Below are positions 26,257 through 34,333 of a stretch of 64,000 nt of DNA, piece after piece (position 1 is the stretch's first letter; every line of letters starts with the position of its first letter). The position numbers and the translations under genes are program-made. The notes beneath the pieces are model-generated. The model worked only from the letters and a program-made list of their open reading frames with translations, did not search any database and was not told the DNA's origin. This DNA is from Pseudonocardia sp. HH130630-07 (GTDB lineage Bacteria > Actinomycetota > Actinomycetes > Mycobacteriales > Pseudonocardiaceae), in contig NZ_CP013854.1 of the NCBI RefSeq assembly GCF_001698125.1, forward strand, positions 5,022,001 through 5,086,000, given 5' to 3'.

Positions 26257-27897
26257 GTGGGCCTGACTGCCGCGCACTGGGTCTATCTCGCCGGGATCGT
26301 GCTGATCCTGGGCACGACGATCGTCCGGCGGAACGTCGTCGTCCCCGCGCTGCTGGCGACGATCGCGACCGCCGCCACGCTGACCGGCGACCCCATCGTC
26401 GCGGTCCAGGCGGTCTTCAACGCCACGCTGACGGCCGCGTCCGAGCTGTTCAACATCTTCCTGATCATCGCGATGGTCACCGCGCTGCTCGGCACGCTGC
26501 GGGCGATGAACGCCGACCAGCGGATGGTCACCCCCTTCCAGAAGGTCATGCGGGGCGGATGGTCGGCCTGGCTGGTGCTGATCGTCGCCACCTACGGGAT
26601 CAGCCTGTTCTTCTGGCCGACGCCCGCGGTGCCGTTGATCGGCGCGATCCTGGTCCCGGCCGCGATCCGGGCCGGACTGCCGGCGATGGGCGCCGCGATG
26701 GCGATCGCCGTGGCCGGGCAGGGGATGGCGTTGTCGAGCGACTACGTCATGCAGGTGGCTCCCGGGCTGTCGGCCACCGCGGCCGGGGCCGACGCCGGCC
26801 GGGTCGCCGACGTCGCGCTCGTCCTCGCGCTCGTCACCGGGGCCGTCGCGCTGGCGATCATGGGTGTGATGCTGCGGCGGGAGATGCGCATACCGTCCGC
26901 CGCCCTGCTCGAGGCGTGGGAGAACGGGGTCGTCTCCGGCCCCCGCCCCGCGGTCGGCCTGCTGCGCCGGCTGCGGGCCCGCCTGACCGGGCCCGCCCCG
27001 GTCCCGGTGCCCGGCGACGTCGACGAGCGCGTCGTGGTCGGCGCCACCACCGGCGGCCCGCCGCACCACGGCGCGGGCGGGCCCGGCGCGACCCCGCCCC
27101 CGACCGGCGGTGGCGGTGGTGACGGTGGCGGTGGTGACGCCGGCGCCGGCGGAGCGGGCGACGAGCGGACCGCCGCCCCGCGGACCGAGCGGCTGGCGCG
27201 GTTCTTCGCCGTCGCCGTGCCGGTGGCGTTCGGCCTGATGATGGTCTACCTCGTCCTCGGCGGGCTCGGCTACGTCCCGTCGGTCAAGGAGGGTTCGGCC
27301 GCGGCGCTGGTCGGCGGGCTCGCCACCGTGCTCGTCGTGATCGCCTGCGTCGCGCTGGACGGCCCGAAGGAGGCGCTGACGTCGGTCGGCAACCATGTCA
27401 CCGACGGCCTGGTGTTCGCCTTCAGGGCGATGGGGATCGTGCTGCCCATCGCCGGCTTCTTCTTCATCGGCAACGAGAGTTTCGCGGGGGAGATCCTCGG
27501 GCTCGAGGACGGGGGGCCGCAGGCGCCCGCGCTGCTGGTCGACCTGGTCGTCGCGGCGGAGCACCACATCCCCGGCAATCCCGTCGTCATGTGCTTCGGG
27601 GTGCTGTTCATCGGGCTGCTGTGCGGGCTGGAGGGGTCCGGGTTCTCCGGCCTGCCGCTGACCGGGTCGCTGGCCGGTGCGCTCGGCCCGAGTGTCGGGA
27701 TGGACCCGGCGACCCTCGCGGCGGTGGGCCAGATGGGCTCGGTGTGGGCCGGTGGCGGTGTGCTCGTCGCCTGGTCGTCGTTGCTCGTGGTGGCGGGGGT
27801 GACCCGGGTCCCGGTGATTGAGCTGGCCCGGCGGTGCTTCCTGCCGGTGATGGCCGGGCTCGCGGTGTCGACGCTGGTGGCCGCGTTCTTCTTCTGA
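26257..27897 (+). CDS. Multi-pass membrane transporter, family uncertain
   Basis: 546 residues from GTG 26257, chosen for GGAAGGAGG 5 bp upstream. At least eleven hydrophobic segments, e.g. WVYLAGIVLILGTTIV, LFNIFLIIAMVTALL and WLVLIVATYGISLFFW. A long Gly/Pro-rich hydrophilic loop (about residues 240-310) splits the protein into two halves of similar size, as in ion-transporter superfamily permeases of the gluconate/citrate/NhaC kind. Substrate unknown. Context suggests uptake of the substrate of the divergent gamma-glutamyltransferase. Confidence 0.65.
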   Translation: MGLTAAHWVYLAGIVLILGTTIVRRNVVVPALLATIATAATLTGDPIVAVQAVFNATLTAASELFNIFLIIAMVTALLGTLRAMNADQRMVTPFQKVMRGGWSAWLVLIVATYGISLFFWPTPAVPLIGAILVPAAIRAGLPAMGAAMAIAVAGQGMALSSDYVMQVAPGLSATAAGADAGRVADVALVLALVTGAVALAIMGVMLRREMRIPSAALLEAWENGVVSGPRPAVGLLRRLRARLTGPAPVPVPGDVDERVVVGATTGGPPHHGAGGPGATPPPTGGGGGDGGGGDAGAGGAGDERTAAPRTERLARFFAVAVPVAFGLMMVYLVLGGLGYVPSVKEGSAAALVGGLATVLVVIACVALDGPKEALTSVGNHVTDGLVFAFRAMGIVLPIAGFFFIGNESFAGEILGLEDGGPQAPALLVDLVVAAEHHIPGNPVVMCFGVLFIGLLCGLEGSGFSGLPLTGSLAGALGPSVGMDPATLAAVGQMGSVWAGGGVLVAWSSLLVVAGVTRVPVIELARRCFLPVMAGLAVSTLVAAFFF

Positions 27898-27989
27898 TCC
27901 CGACGGCGGCCCGGACCGGCCCCGGTATCCCAGGTGACACCCGCCTGCGGACACCGGGGCCGTCGTCGTCCGTGCCGCGGTACGGAGGA

Positions 27990-28032
27990 GTGCAGATCAG
28001 TGCAGATCAGTGCAAGGAACCGCCGGTTCTTG
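27990..28032. promoter_or_regulatory. Tandem GTGCAGATCA repeats and inverted repeat
   Basis: GTGCAGATCA occurs twice in direct succession (27990-28009) with a third partial GTGCA. It is followed by GAACC-GCC-GGTTC, an interrupted palindrome with CAAG/TTG flanks. Located 110-150 bp before the diiron oxidase gene; probable operator or promoter region for the operon 28141-31670. Confidence 0.4.
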
Positions 28033-28140
28033 TGCTGCATGACCGACAAGATTTCCGCTCCGCCCGCATACGTTTCTTCCTACGGGCTCCGGTTCTTCCG
28101 GCCCGTTCACCCGCCCGACCATTCATCTGGAGGGTTCGTC

Positions 28141-28890
28141 ATGACCCTGACCGTCGACGGCACCACCGGCGCCACCGGCGCCACCGTTCCGGAACTGCTC
28201 GACCGAGACGACTTCCGGGCCGCGCTGGAGGACGCCATCAAGGGCCGCGAGGCCAAGAACGCGTCGTTCTCCAAGGCGTGGGCGGACGGTTCGCTGACCC
28301 GCGAGCACTTCGCCCGCTGGGCCGAGAACCACTACCACTACGTCGGACCGTTCGCCGACTACCTGGGCTACATCTACGGCAACACCCCGGACCACTTCAC
28401 CGACGCCAAGGACTTCACCCTCCAGAACATGTACGAGGAGGAACTGGCCGACATCCGGCACACCGATCTCCTCATCCGGTTCGGCGAGGCGTGCGGAACC
28501 AGCAAGGAGCGGATCGAGGACCCGGACAACATGAACGCGGTCACCCGCGGTCTGCAGTCCTGGTGCTACGCCGTCGCGATGCGGGAGCACTTCGTGGTGG
28601 CCACCGCCGCCCTGGTCGTGGGACTGGAGTCGCAGGTACCGGGGATCTACCGCAAGCAGATCGTGCCGCTGCGGGAGACCTACGGATTCACCGAGGACGA
28701 GATCGAGTTCTTCGACCTGCACATCACCTCCGACGAGGTGCACGGCGAGCGCGGATTCCAGATCGTGCTGGACCACGCCGACACCGTGGAGCTGCAGCAG
28801 CGCTGCCTCCGGTTCGTCCGGTGGGGGGCGGAGATGCGGTTCTCCTACACCCGTGCCCTGTTCGACACCTACGTCGCGCCCACCACCTGA
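28141..28890 (+). CDS. Heme-oxygenase-like diiron (TenA/PqqC-type) protein
   Basis: 249 residues. ATG 28141 is chosen because GGAGGG lies 6-8 bp upstream; an in-frame ATG at 28039 lacks this. The all-helical HDO fold is indicated by WAENHYHYVGPFADYLGY, MYEEELADIRHTDLL (Glu and His ligand positions) and FFDLHITSDEVHGERGF, the HxxxDxxH signature of the last ligand helix. Such proteins include PqqC, TenA and diiron oxygenases/decarboxylases; the full Glu/His/Asp set favours a metal-dependent oxidase over the thiaminase TenA. Following genes supply two Rieske proteins and a reductase, so it is probably the terminal oxygenase of a multicomponent system. Confidence 0.75.
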   Translation: MTLTVDGTTGATGATVPELLDRDDFRAALEDAIKGREAKNASFSKAWADGSLTREHFARWAENHYHYVGPFADYLGYIYGNTPDHFTDAKDFTLQNMYEEELADIRHTDLLIRFGEACGTSKERIEDPDNMNAVTRGLQSWCYAVAMREHFVVATAALVVGLESQVPGIYRKQIVPLRETYGFTEDEIEFFDLHITSDEVHGERGFQIVLDHADTVELQQRCLRFVRWGAEMRFSYTRALFDTYVAPTT

Positions 28891-28918
28891 CCGCGATCCG
28901 ATCGCGTTCGGACCGAAC

Positions 28919-28953
28919 GGCCGCGGCGGGTGCGCTCCGCACCCGCCGCGGCC
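28919..28953. terminator. Perfect 16-bp GC hairpin between diiron oxidase and Rieske gene
   Basis: GGCCGCGGCGGGTGCG (28919-28934) and its exact complement (28938-28953) with a 3-nt loop. No T-tract follows. It may attenuate transcription or stabilise the upstream mRNA segment so that the oxidase is made in excess over the electron-transfer proteins. Confidence 0.5.
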
Positions 28954-28972
28954 CCGACGCCCGGGAGCCCGC

Positions 28973-29341
28973 GTGAGCGACACCGACACCGACACGACGG
29001 CGGCCGGCGCCGGGACCACCGGCTGGGTCGCCACCGTCCCGTTGACCGCACTCGCCCGCCGCCGCCGGGCCCGGGTCGAGATCGGCGACCGGGCGGTCGC
29101 CCTGTTCCTCGTGGGGGAGCGGGTGTTCGCCTTCGACGACGTCTGCATCCACAAGGGACGTTCCCTGTCCCGCGGGGTCGTCTGGCAGGGCCGGGTGGTC
29201 TGCCCGGCGCACCAGTGGGCCTTCGACCCCGGGACCGGCCGGGCCGAGGGACGCGACGAGTGCCAGCCGGTCCACGACGTCGCCGTGATCGACGGTGTCG
29301 TGCACGTCGACCCGCACCCCCGTCGCACCGAGGAGATCTGA
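28973..29341 (+). CDS. Rieske [2Fe-2S] ferredoxin
   Basis: 122 residues from GTG 28973. Cluster ligands are Cys-x-His in DVCIHKGRSLSRG and Cys-x2-His in VVCPAHQWAFDPGTG. No membrane anchor, so a soluble electron carrier. The stop TGA overlaps the ATG of the ferredoxin reductase, indicating tight coupling; it probably accepts electrons from that reductase and passes them to the diiron oxidase upstream. Confidence 0.9.
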   Translation: MSDTDTDTTAAGAGTTGWVATVPLTALARRRRARVEIGDRAVALFLVGERVFAFDDVCIHKGRSLSRGVVWQGRVVCPAHQWAFDPGTGRAEGRDECQPVHDVAVIDGVVHVDPHPRRTEEI

Positions 29342-30567
29342 TGCCCGAGCTGCCCCGCAGCATCGTCACGGTGGGGGCCGGCCAGGCGGCCGTCGCCGCG
29401 GTGCGGACGCTGCGCCGTCGCGGGTTCGACGGCGCGGTCACCGTGCTGTCCGACGAACCCCACCTGCCCTACCAGCGGCCCCCGCTGTCCAAGGAGTTCC
29501 TGCGGGGCGAGACCGGTTCGTCCGATCTCGTCCTGCTCGACGAGTCGTGGGCGGCGGCCAACGACGTCGTACTGCGCACCGGGACCGCGGTCACCGCCGT
29601 CGCGCCCGGTGCGGTCACCCTCGGCGACGGCTCGTCGGTGGTCGCCGACGCCGTCCTGCTGGCGACGGGTGTCCGGGCGCGGACCCTGCCGGGCCTGACC
29701 GGTGACCGGGTGGTCCACCTGCGCACCGTCGCCGACGCGGTCCGGCTCCGCGACGCGCTGGCGGGAGTCCGCCGGCTGGCCGTCGTCGGCGGCGGGCTGA
29801 TCGGGGCCGAGGTCGCCTCGGCGGCCCGCGAACGCGGGGTGGAGGTCGTCGTCCTGGAGGCGGGGCAGCAGCCGATGCTGGCCCAGCTCGGCGAGCGGAT
29901 GGCCGGGTTCTGCGCCGATCTGCAGCGTTCCGCCGGGGTGGACCTGCGGTGCGGCCAGGAGGTGGGCGCGGTGCAGGAGGGCCCGTCCGGGGTGGTCGTG
30001 CCGACCTCGTCCGGGCCCGTCGAGGCCGATCTGCTGGTCGTCGCCGTGGGCTCGATGCCCAACGACGAGCTGGCCCGCGCGGCGGGTATCGCCACCGACC
30101 CGGTCCGCGGCGGCATCGTCGTCGACGACGCCTGCCGGACCTCGGCCGCCGGCGTGTTCGCCGCCGGTGACGTCGCGACCAGGGCGACCGGCGCCGGGTT
30201 CGCCCGTACCGAGCACGTCGACAACGCGACGACCCAGGGCGGCGTCGTGGCGCGCGTCCTGCTCGGGAAGCCGGCGCCCGCACCGGACGCCCCCTGGTTC
30301 TGGTCGGACCAGTTCGATCTCAACCTGCAGTTCGTCGGGCACGCCCCGGCCGGAGCGGAGATCGTGGTCCGGGGCAGCGTCGAGGACCGGGACTTCACCG
30401 CGTTCTACCTGACCGACGGGTGCGTCCGCGCCGCGTTCGCCGTCGAGCGCGGCGGTGACGTCGCCGCGGCCCGGCAGCTGCTCGCACTCGGCGCCCCGGT
30501 GCCTGCCGACCGGCTGGCCGACGACGACCACGACCTGTTCGACCTGCTCGACAGCATCACCGCGTGA
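29341..30567 (+). CDS. FAD-dependent ferredoxin reductase (NAD(P)H)
   Basis: 408 residues, the size of BphA4/camA-type reductases. First dinucleotide motif VGAGQAAVAAVRTLRRRG for FAD, LPYQRPPLSKEFL typical of this class, second motif VVGGGLIGAEVASAARERG for NAD(P)H, and VFAAGDVATRATG for the FAD C-terminal site. It transfers electrons from NAD(P)H to a Rieske ferredoxin. Overlaps the previous gene by 1 bp and the next reading frame at its stop. Confidence 0.92.
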   Translation: MPELPRSIVTVGAGQAAVAAVRTLRRRGFDGAVTVLSDEPHLPYQRPPLSKEFLRGETGSSDLVLLDESWAAANDVVLRTGTAVTAVAPGAVTLGDGSSVVADAVLLATGVRARTLPGLTGDRVVHLRTVADAVRLRDALAGVRRLAVVGGGLIGAEVASAARERGVEVVVLEAGQQPMLAQLGERMAGFCADLQRSAGVDLRCGQEVGAVQEGPSGVVVPTSSGPVEADLLVVAVGSMPNDELARAAGIATDPVRGGIVVDDACRTSAAGVFAAGDVATRATGAGFARTEHVDNATTQGGVVARVLLGKPAPAPDAPWFWSDQFDLNLQFVGHAPAGAEIVVRGSVEDRDFTAFYLTDGCVRAAFAVERGGDVAAARQLLALGAPVPADRLADDDHDLFDLLDSITA

Positions 30568-30578
30568 GGAGAGACGAC

Positions 30579-30956
30579 GTGGAGTACCACAGGATCGCCA
30601 GGTCCGGTCAGATCCCGGAGGGCGTCGTCCGGCGCTTCTTCGCCGGCGAGGTCGAGGTGGCGGTGTCCCGCTCCGACGGCGAGGTGCACGCGACCTCCAA
30701 CTACTGCAGCCATCTCGACTGCCTGCTCTCCAGCGGGAAGGTGACCGACGAGGGACTGCTGTGCTCGTGCCACGGCAGCGTCTTCGACTACGTCTCGGGG
30801 GAACCGCTCTGCCCGCCCGCGACGCGTCCGATCACCGTCTTCCCGGTCCGCGAGGAGGACGGGACGGTCTACGTCGGCATCAGTGCGGAGCTGGCCGAGG
30901 CGGCCATGCGCCGCCGGGCCGTGGGCGCCCGCCGCCTCGGCGACGCGGCCACCTGA
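30579..30956 (+). CDS. Second Rieske [2Fe-2S] protein
   Basis: 125 residues. GTG 30579 is preferred over GTG 30564 because GAGGAGA lies just upstream of it. Ligands: NYCSHLDCLLSSG (Cys-x-His) and LLCSCHGSVFDY (Cys-x2-His). It differs strongly from the first Rieske protein, so it is not a recent duplicate; it may be a ferredoxin for another partner or a subunit. Confidence 0.85.
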   Translation: MEYHRIARSGQIPEGVVRRFFAGEVEVAVSRSDGEVHATSNYCSHLDCLLSSGKVTDEGLLCSCHGSVFDYVSGEPLCPPATRPITVFPVREEDGTVYVGISAELAEAAMRRRAVGARRLGDAAT

Positions 30957-30959
30957 GCG

Positions 30960-31670
30960 GTGCGGACGGTGCGCGGCCGGGCGGAACCGGTGCTCGTGGC
31001 GATGCTGGTGCTGACGTTCACCACCGGCGTCGTCGACGCCGTCGGGTTCCTCGGGCTGGACCAGGTGTTCGCCGGCAACATGACCGGCAACGTGGTCATC
31101 CTCGGGATGGCCCTCGCCGGGAGCGCGGAGGTGCGCGTGCTCGGCCCCGGTGTCGCGCTCGCCGCGTTCGTCGCCGGTGCCTTCGGCGCCGGGCGGGTGC
31201 TGCGGGGCAGCACCGGATCGACCTGGGCGTTGCGGCACACGGTGCTGTTCACGCTCGTGGGCGGGCTGCTCGGAGCGGTCTCGGTGCTGCTGCTCGTCAC
31301 CGCGGACGGCGACGCGGTCACCGGCGCCGTCGCCGCCGGCGGACTGGCCGCTGCGATGGGCCTGCAGGCCGGGACCGCCCGGCACCTCGCGGTGAAGGAC
31401 GTGACCACGGTCGTCGTGACCTCGACGCTGACCGGGCTGGCCGCCGACGCCGCCCGGGGTCACGGGCAGCCGTGGGTCCGGCGGCTGCTGGCCGTCCTGC
31501 TGCTCGTCGCCGGTGCCGGCGTGGGCGCGCTGTCGCTGCGGCTCGACGGTGGCTGGGGGATCATGCTCGCCGCCGTCGCGACGCTCGGGGTGGCGGCCGC
31601 CGGGCACGCCGTCGCACGACGGGCCGGTCCGGGGCAGGTGGTCACGCGAGGTCGAGCACGCGCAGGCTGA
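30960..31670 (+). CDS. YoaK/DUF1275 family membrane protein
   Basis: 236 residues from GTG 30960, 3 bp after the Rieske gene. Six or more hydrophobic segments. Family signature near the start: TGVVDAVGFLGLDQVFAGN then MTGNVVILG. Function unknown in this family; location in the operon could mean export or import of its substrate. Its 3' end overlaps the convergent IclR gene by 29 bp. Confidence 0.85.
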   Translation: MRTVRGRAEPVLVAMLVLTFTTGVVDAVGFLGLDQVFAGNMTGNVVILGMALAGSAEVRVLGPGVALAAFVAGAFGAGRVLRGSTGSTWALRHTVLFTLVGGLLGAVSVLLLVTADGDAVTGAVAAGGLAAAMGLQAGTARHLAVKDVTTVVVTSTLTGLAADAARGHGQPWVRRLLAVLLLVAGAGVGALSLRLDGGWGIMLAAVATLGVAAAGHAVARRAGPGQVVTRGRARAG

Positions 31671-32388
31671 GATCGATCGCGTCGGCGGTGCGGCGCAGCT
31701 CGGTGATCCACGCGGACCGGCGGGCGGGGTCGTAGCGGGCGACCGGCATCGCGACGGAGACGGCCGCCCGCAGCTCGGCCGTCCCCGTCTCCAGCCGGCT
31801 CCCGATCGCGACCAGACCGGTCTCGGTCCTGCCGTGGTTGGTGGCGACGCCCTCGCGACGGACCCGGGCGAGCTCGCCGAGCAACCGGTCGACGTCGAGC
31901 CCCTCGACCTCGGCCAGCGCCGTGCGGACCTCGCCGGGGGACAGGTCGGCGAGCATCGCCCGGCCGAGCGACGCGAGGTGCGCGGGCAGCACGCGGCCCT
32001 CGCGTTCCCCGACGCGCAGCGTGTGCCGGCACTCCACGGTGGCGATCATCCGGACCTGCGAGCCGACCAGGACCCCCAGGTGACTCGTCTCGCCGGTGCG
32101 TGCGGTCAGCTCCTCCAGGTGGGGCAGGGCGAGCCGGCGCAGCGCGGCCACCGGCTCGGGTACGCCGGGGGTGCGCAGCACCGGGCCGGCCACGTAGCGG
32201 CGACGGTCGTCGCGGGCGGCGAAGTCGCGGTAGACCAGCATCGACAGCAACCGGTGCGCCGTGGACCGGGCCACGCCGAGCCGCTGGGCCGCCTCGCTGA
32301 CCCCCAGCGACCCCTCCTGCGCCAGGATGGTGGCGAGGTGCAGGGCGTGGTCGACCGAGTCGAGACCGTAGGCGGGACGGTTCTTCAC
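31642..32388 (-). CDS. IclR-family transcriptional regulator (downstream)
   Basis: 248 residues from GTG 32388. N-terminal winged helix (LGVSEAAQRLGVARSTAHRLLSMLVYRDF) and C-terminal effector domain with SLGRAMLADLSPGEV. The start overlaps the stop of the flavin monooxygenase gene by 4 bp (GTGA), so it is the last gene of the aromatic operon. IclR proteins of this kind often sense aromatic acids. Its pairing with another IclR at the operon head is unusual. Confidence 0.88.
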   Translation of the reverse strand: MKNRPAYGLDSVDHALHLATILAQEGSLGVSEAAQRLGVARSTAHRLLSMLVYRDFAARDDRRRYVAGPVLRTPGVPEPVAALRRLALPHLEELTARTGETSHLGVLVGSQVRMIATVECRHTLRVGEREGRVLPAHLASLGRAMLADLSPGEVRTALAEVEGLDVDRLLGELARVRREGVATNHGRTETGLVAIGSRLETGTAELRAAVSVAMPVARYDPARRSAWITELRRTADAIDLSLRVLDLA

Positions 32389-34295
32389 ACCGGCCCGGCC
32401 CCGGCCCGTGCCACCAGCACCTCGGACAGGAACGGACCGAGCTCGGACAGCGCGTCCAGCGCGACGACGTGGGCGACGTACTGGTCCGGCCGGACCAGTA
32501 CGGCGGCTCCGCGGTCGCGGTCCACGCCGCGCAGGTCGAACACGTCGGCCGCCGGGTCCGCGCAGAAGACCTTCTCGTGGTCGACGAGGCCGAAGCGGCC
32601 CTTGCGGGGCAGCAGCACCGGTGGCAGGTCGGCCACCGACACGCTGCGGTGGCCCGCCTGCAGCACCGCCCGGACGTCGACGACCGCGTCGGGCTCGGAA
32701 CCGGCGCCGCGGTAGGGGGCCAGCGGCGAGTCCGCGGAGTCCAGCAGGTCGCACGCGGTCCGCAGCCGTGACACCGACGCCGCCGGAGCGGCCCCGGCGG
32801 CGCGGTCGGCGAACAGGTAGAGCCGCCACGCCCCGTCGGCGCGGGCGACGTGCCCGAGCTGGACCCGCCTGCCGTCGGCCACCCGGACCACCGGTGCGGA
32901 GTGCAGCCGCATCCCGGCCGGGAAGCCCGTCGCCAGTTCCTGCTGCGCCGTGCCGGCGGTGAGCACCGACGTCGCGTACCGCACCGCGACGCCCGCGGTG
33001 AACCGGCCCTGCTGCCGGAAGAAGCGCTGGAACTCCGCCGGATCACCGCCGTGCGCGCTGAACCGGCCGGTGAACTCCCGGTCGAAGTCGATGAGCTCGC
33101 GCGCCACGGCCTGGCGTTCGCGCGAGTACGTGCCCAGCACCTCGGGCCGGGCCACCCCGCCGGCCACGGCGCCGAGCTTCCAGCCCAGGTTCCAGGTGTC
33201 GGCCATGGAGACGTTCATACCCTGCCCGGCCTTGGCGCTGTGGGTGTGGCAGGCGTCGCCCGCGATGAACACCCGGGGCCCGCGGGCGTCGCCACCCGCG
33301 GAGTCGTCGAACCGGTCGCACAACCGCTGCCCGATCTCGTACACCGCCCACCACCCGACGTCGCGCACGTCGATCGTGTACGGGTGCAGGATCCGGTTGG
33401 CGACCGCGGTCAGCTTCTCCGGGTCGGCGGAGCGCTCGCGCAGCATCTGCGCGTCGCGCTCGGGGTCCAGCTCGATGTAGAGCCGCACGAGGTGCCCGCC
33501 CTCGCGCGGGATGATCAGCAGGCTGCCGTTCTCGGAGGTGACCGCGGACTTGAACCGGATGTCGGGGAAGTCGGTGACGGCGAGGACGTCGAGCACGCCC
33601 CAGGAGCGGTCGGTCGCGTCGCCCTCCAGCCGCAGGCCCATCGCGGCGCGGGTGGCGCTGCGGGACCCGTCGCACCCCACGACGTAGCGGGCGCGGATCC
33701 GGCTGGTCTCCCCGGTCGGCCGGGAGCCGTGCACGTGCTGCAGCGTGACCGTCACCGGGTACGGCTCGTCCGGGTCGTCGGCGCGGTCGATCCCGCTCAG
33801 CTGCAGACCGTGGTACGGCGCGATCCGCGCGGCGGAGCGGTCCAGGTACTCGCGCAGGAACGCCTGCATGCGTGCCTGGTTGACGATCATGTGCGGCATC
33901 TCGGACAGGCCGTCCTCGACGTCGGGGACCCGTCCGGTCCGGACGATCCGGCCGGTGTCGCCGGGATCGGGGCGCCAGAACGTCACCTCGTTGACCTGGT
34001 AGCCCTCGGCGAGGACGCGGTCGGCGAGCCCGAACGCCTCGAACATCTCCATCGTGCGGCACGCGACGCCGTCGGCCTGCCCCACGGCCAGCGGCTCGTC
34101 GCGGCGGTCGACGACGACCGTGCGCAGTTCCGGGTACGCCGCCAGCTGCGCGGCGAGCACGAGGCCGGCGGGGCCGCTGCCGACGACGACGACGTCCGTG
34201 GTCGCGGGCAGGCCGTCGGGCCGGTCGGCGACGGAGGGGTGCGGCGGGTGGACGAACGGGTCACCCGGCCGGTAACCGTCGAGGTAGAACTGCAC
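32385..34295 (-). CDS. FAD-dependent aromatic monooxygenase (3-hydroxybenzoate 4-monooxygenase-like)
   Basis: 636 residues, matching MobA/phenol 2-monooxygenase class proteins. FAD motif VVVVGSGPAGLVLAAQLA near residue 35, the DG motif YVVGCDGSRSATR near 213, and GDACHTHSAKAGQGMNVSMAD near 355. A C-terminal thioredoxin-like domain follows (about 450-636). It most likely hydroxylates a phenolic acid using NAD(P)H and O2. It is in one operon with a ThDP decarboxylase-like enzyme and an aldehyde dehydrogenase, which could form its substrate. Confidence 0.87.
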   Translation of the reverse strand: MQFYLDGYRPGDPFVHPPHPSVADRPDGLPATTDVVVVGSGPAGLVLAAQLAAYPELRTVVVDRRDEPLAVGQADGVACRTMEMFEAFGLADRVLAEGYQVNEVTFWRPDPGDTGRIVRTGRVPDVEDGLSEMPHMIVNQARMQAFLREYLDRSAARIAPYHGLQLSGIDRADDPDEPYPVTVTLQHVHGSRPTGETSRIRARYVVGCDGSRSATRAAMGLRLEGDATDRSWGVLDVLAVTDFPDIRFKSAVTSENGSLLIIPREGGHLVRLYIELDPERDAQMLRERSADPEKLTAVANRILHPYTIDVRDVGWWAVYEIGQRLCDRFDDSAGGDARGPRVFIAGDACHTHSAKAGQGMNVSMADTWNLGWKLGAVAGGVARPEVLGTYSRERQAVARELIDFDREFTGRFSAHGGDPAEFQRFFRQQGRFTAGVAVRYATSVLTAGTAQQELATGFPAGMRLHSAPVVRVADGRRVQLGHVARADGAWRLYLFADRAAGAAPAASVSRLRTACDLLDSADSPLAPYRGAGSEPDAVVDVRAVLQAGHRSVSVADLPPVLLPRKGRFGLVDHEKVFCADPAADVFDLRGVDRDRGAAVLVRPDQYVAHVVALDALSELGPFLSEVLVARAGAGPV

Positions 34296-34333
34296 GGGTG
34301 CTCCAGAGGTCCGGGGGTCGTGGCTGCGGGGGG

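Noticed and set aside
24406-27954. Very long minus-strand open frame through the transporter gene
   Set aside because: Only its last 1611 bases are the gamma-glutamyltransferase; the rest is a low-complexity shadow of the plus-strand transporter, typical of GC-rich DNA.
28039-28141. Earlier ATG 28039 as start of the diiron oxidase
   Set aside because: It lacks a Shine-Dalgarno, adds 34 residues without family similarity, and ATG 28141 has GGAGGG at good distance.
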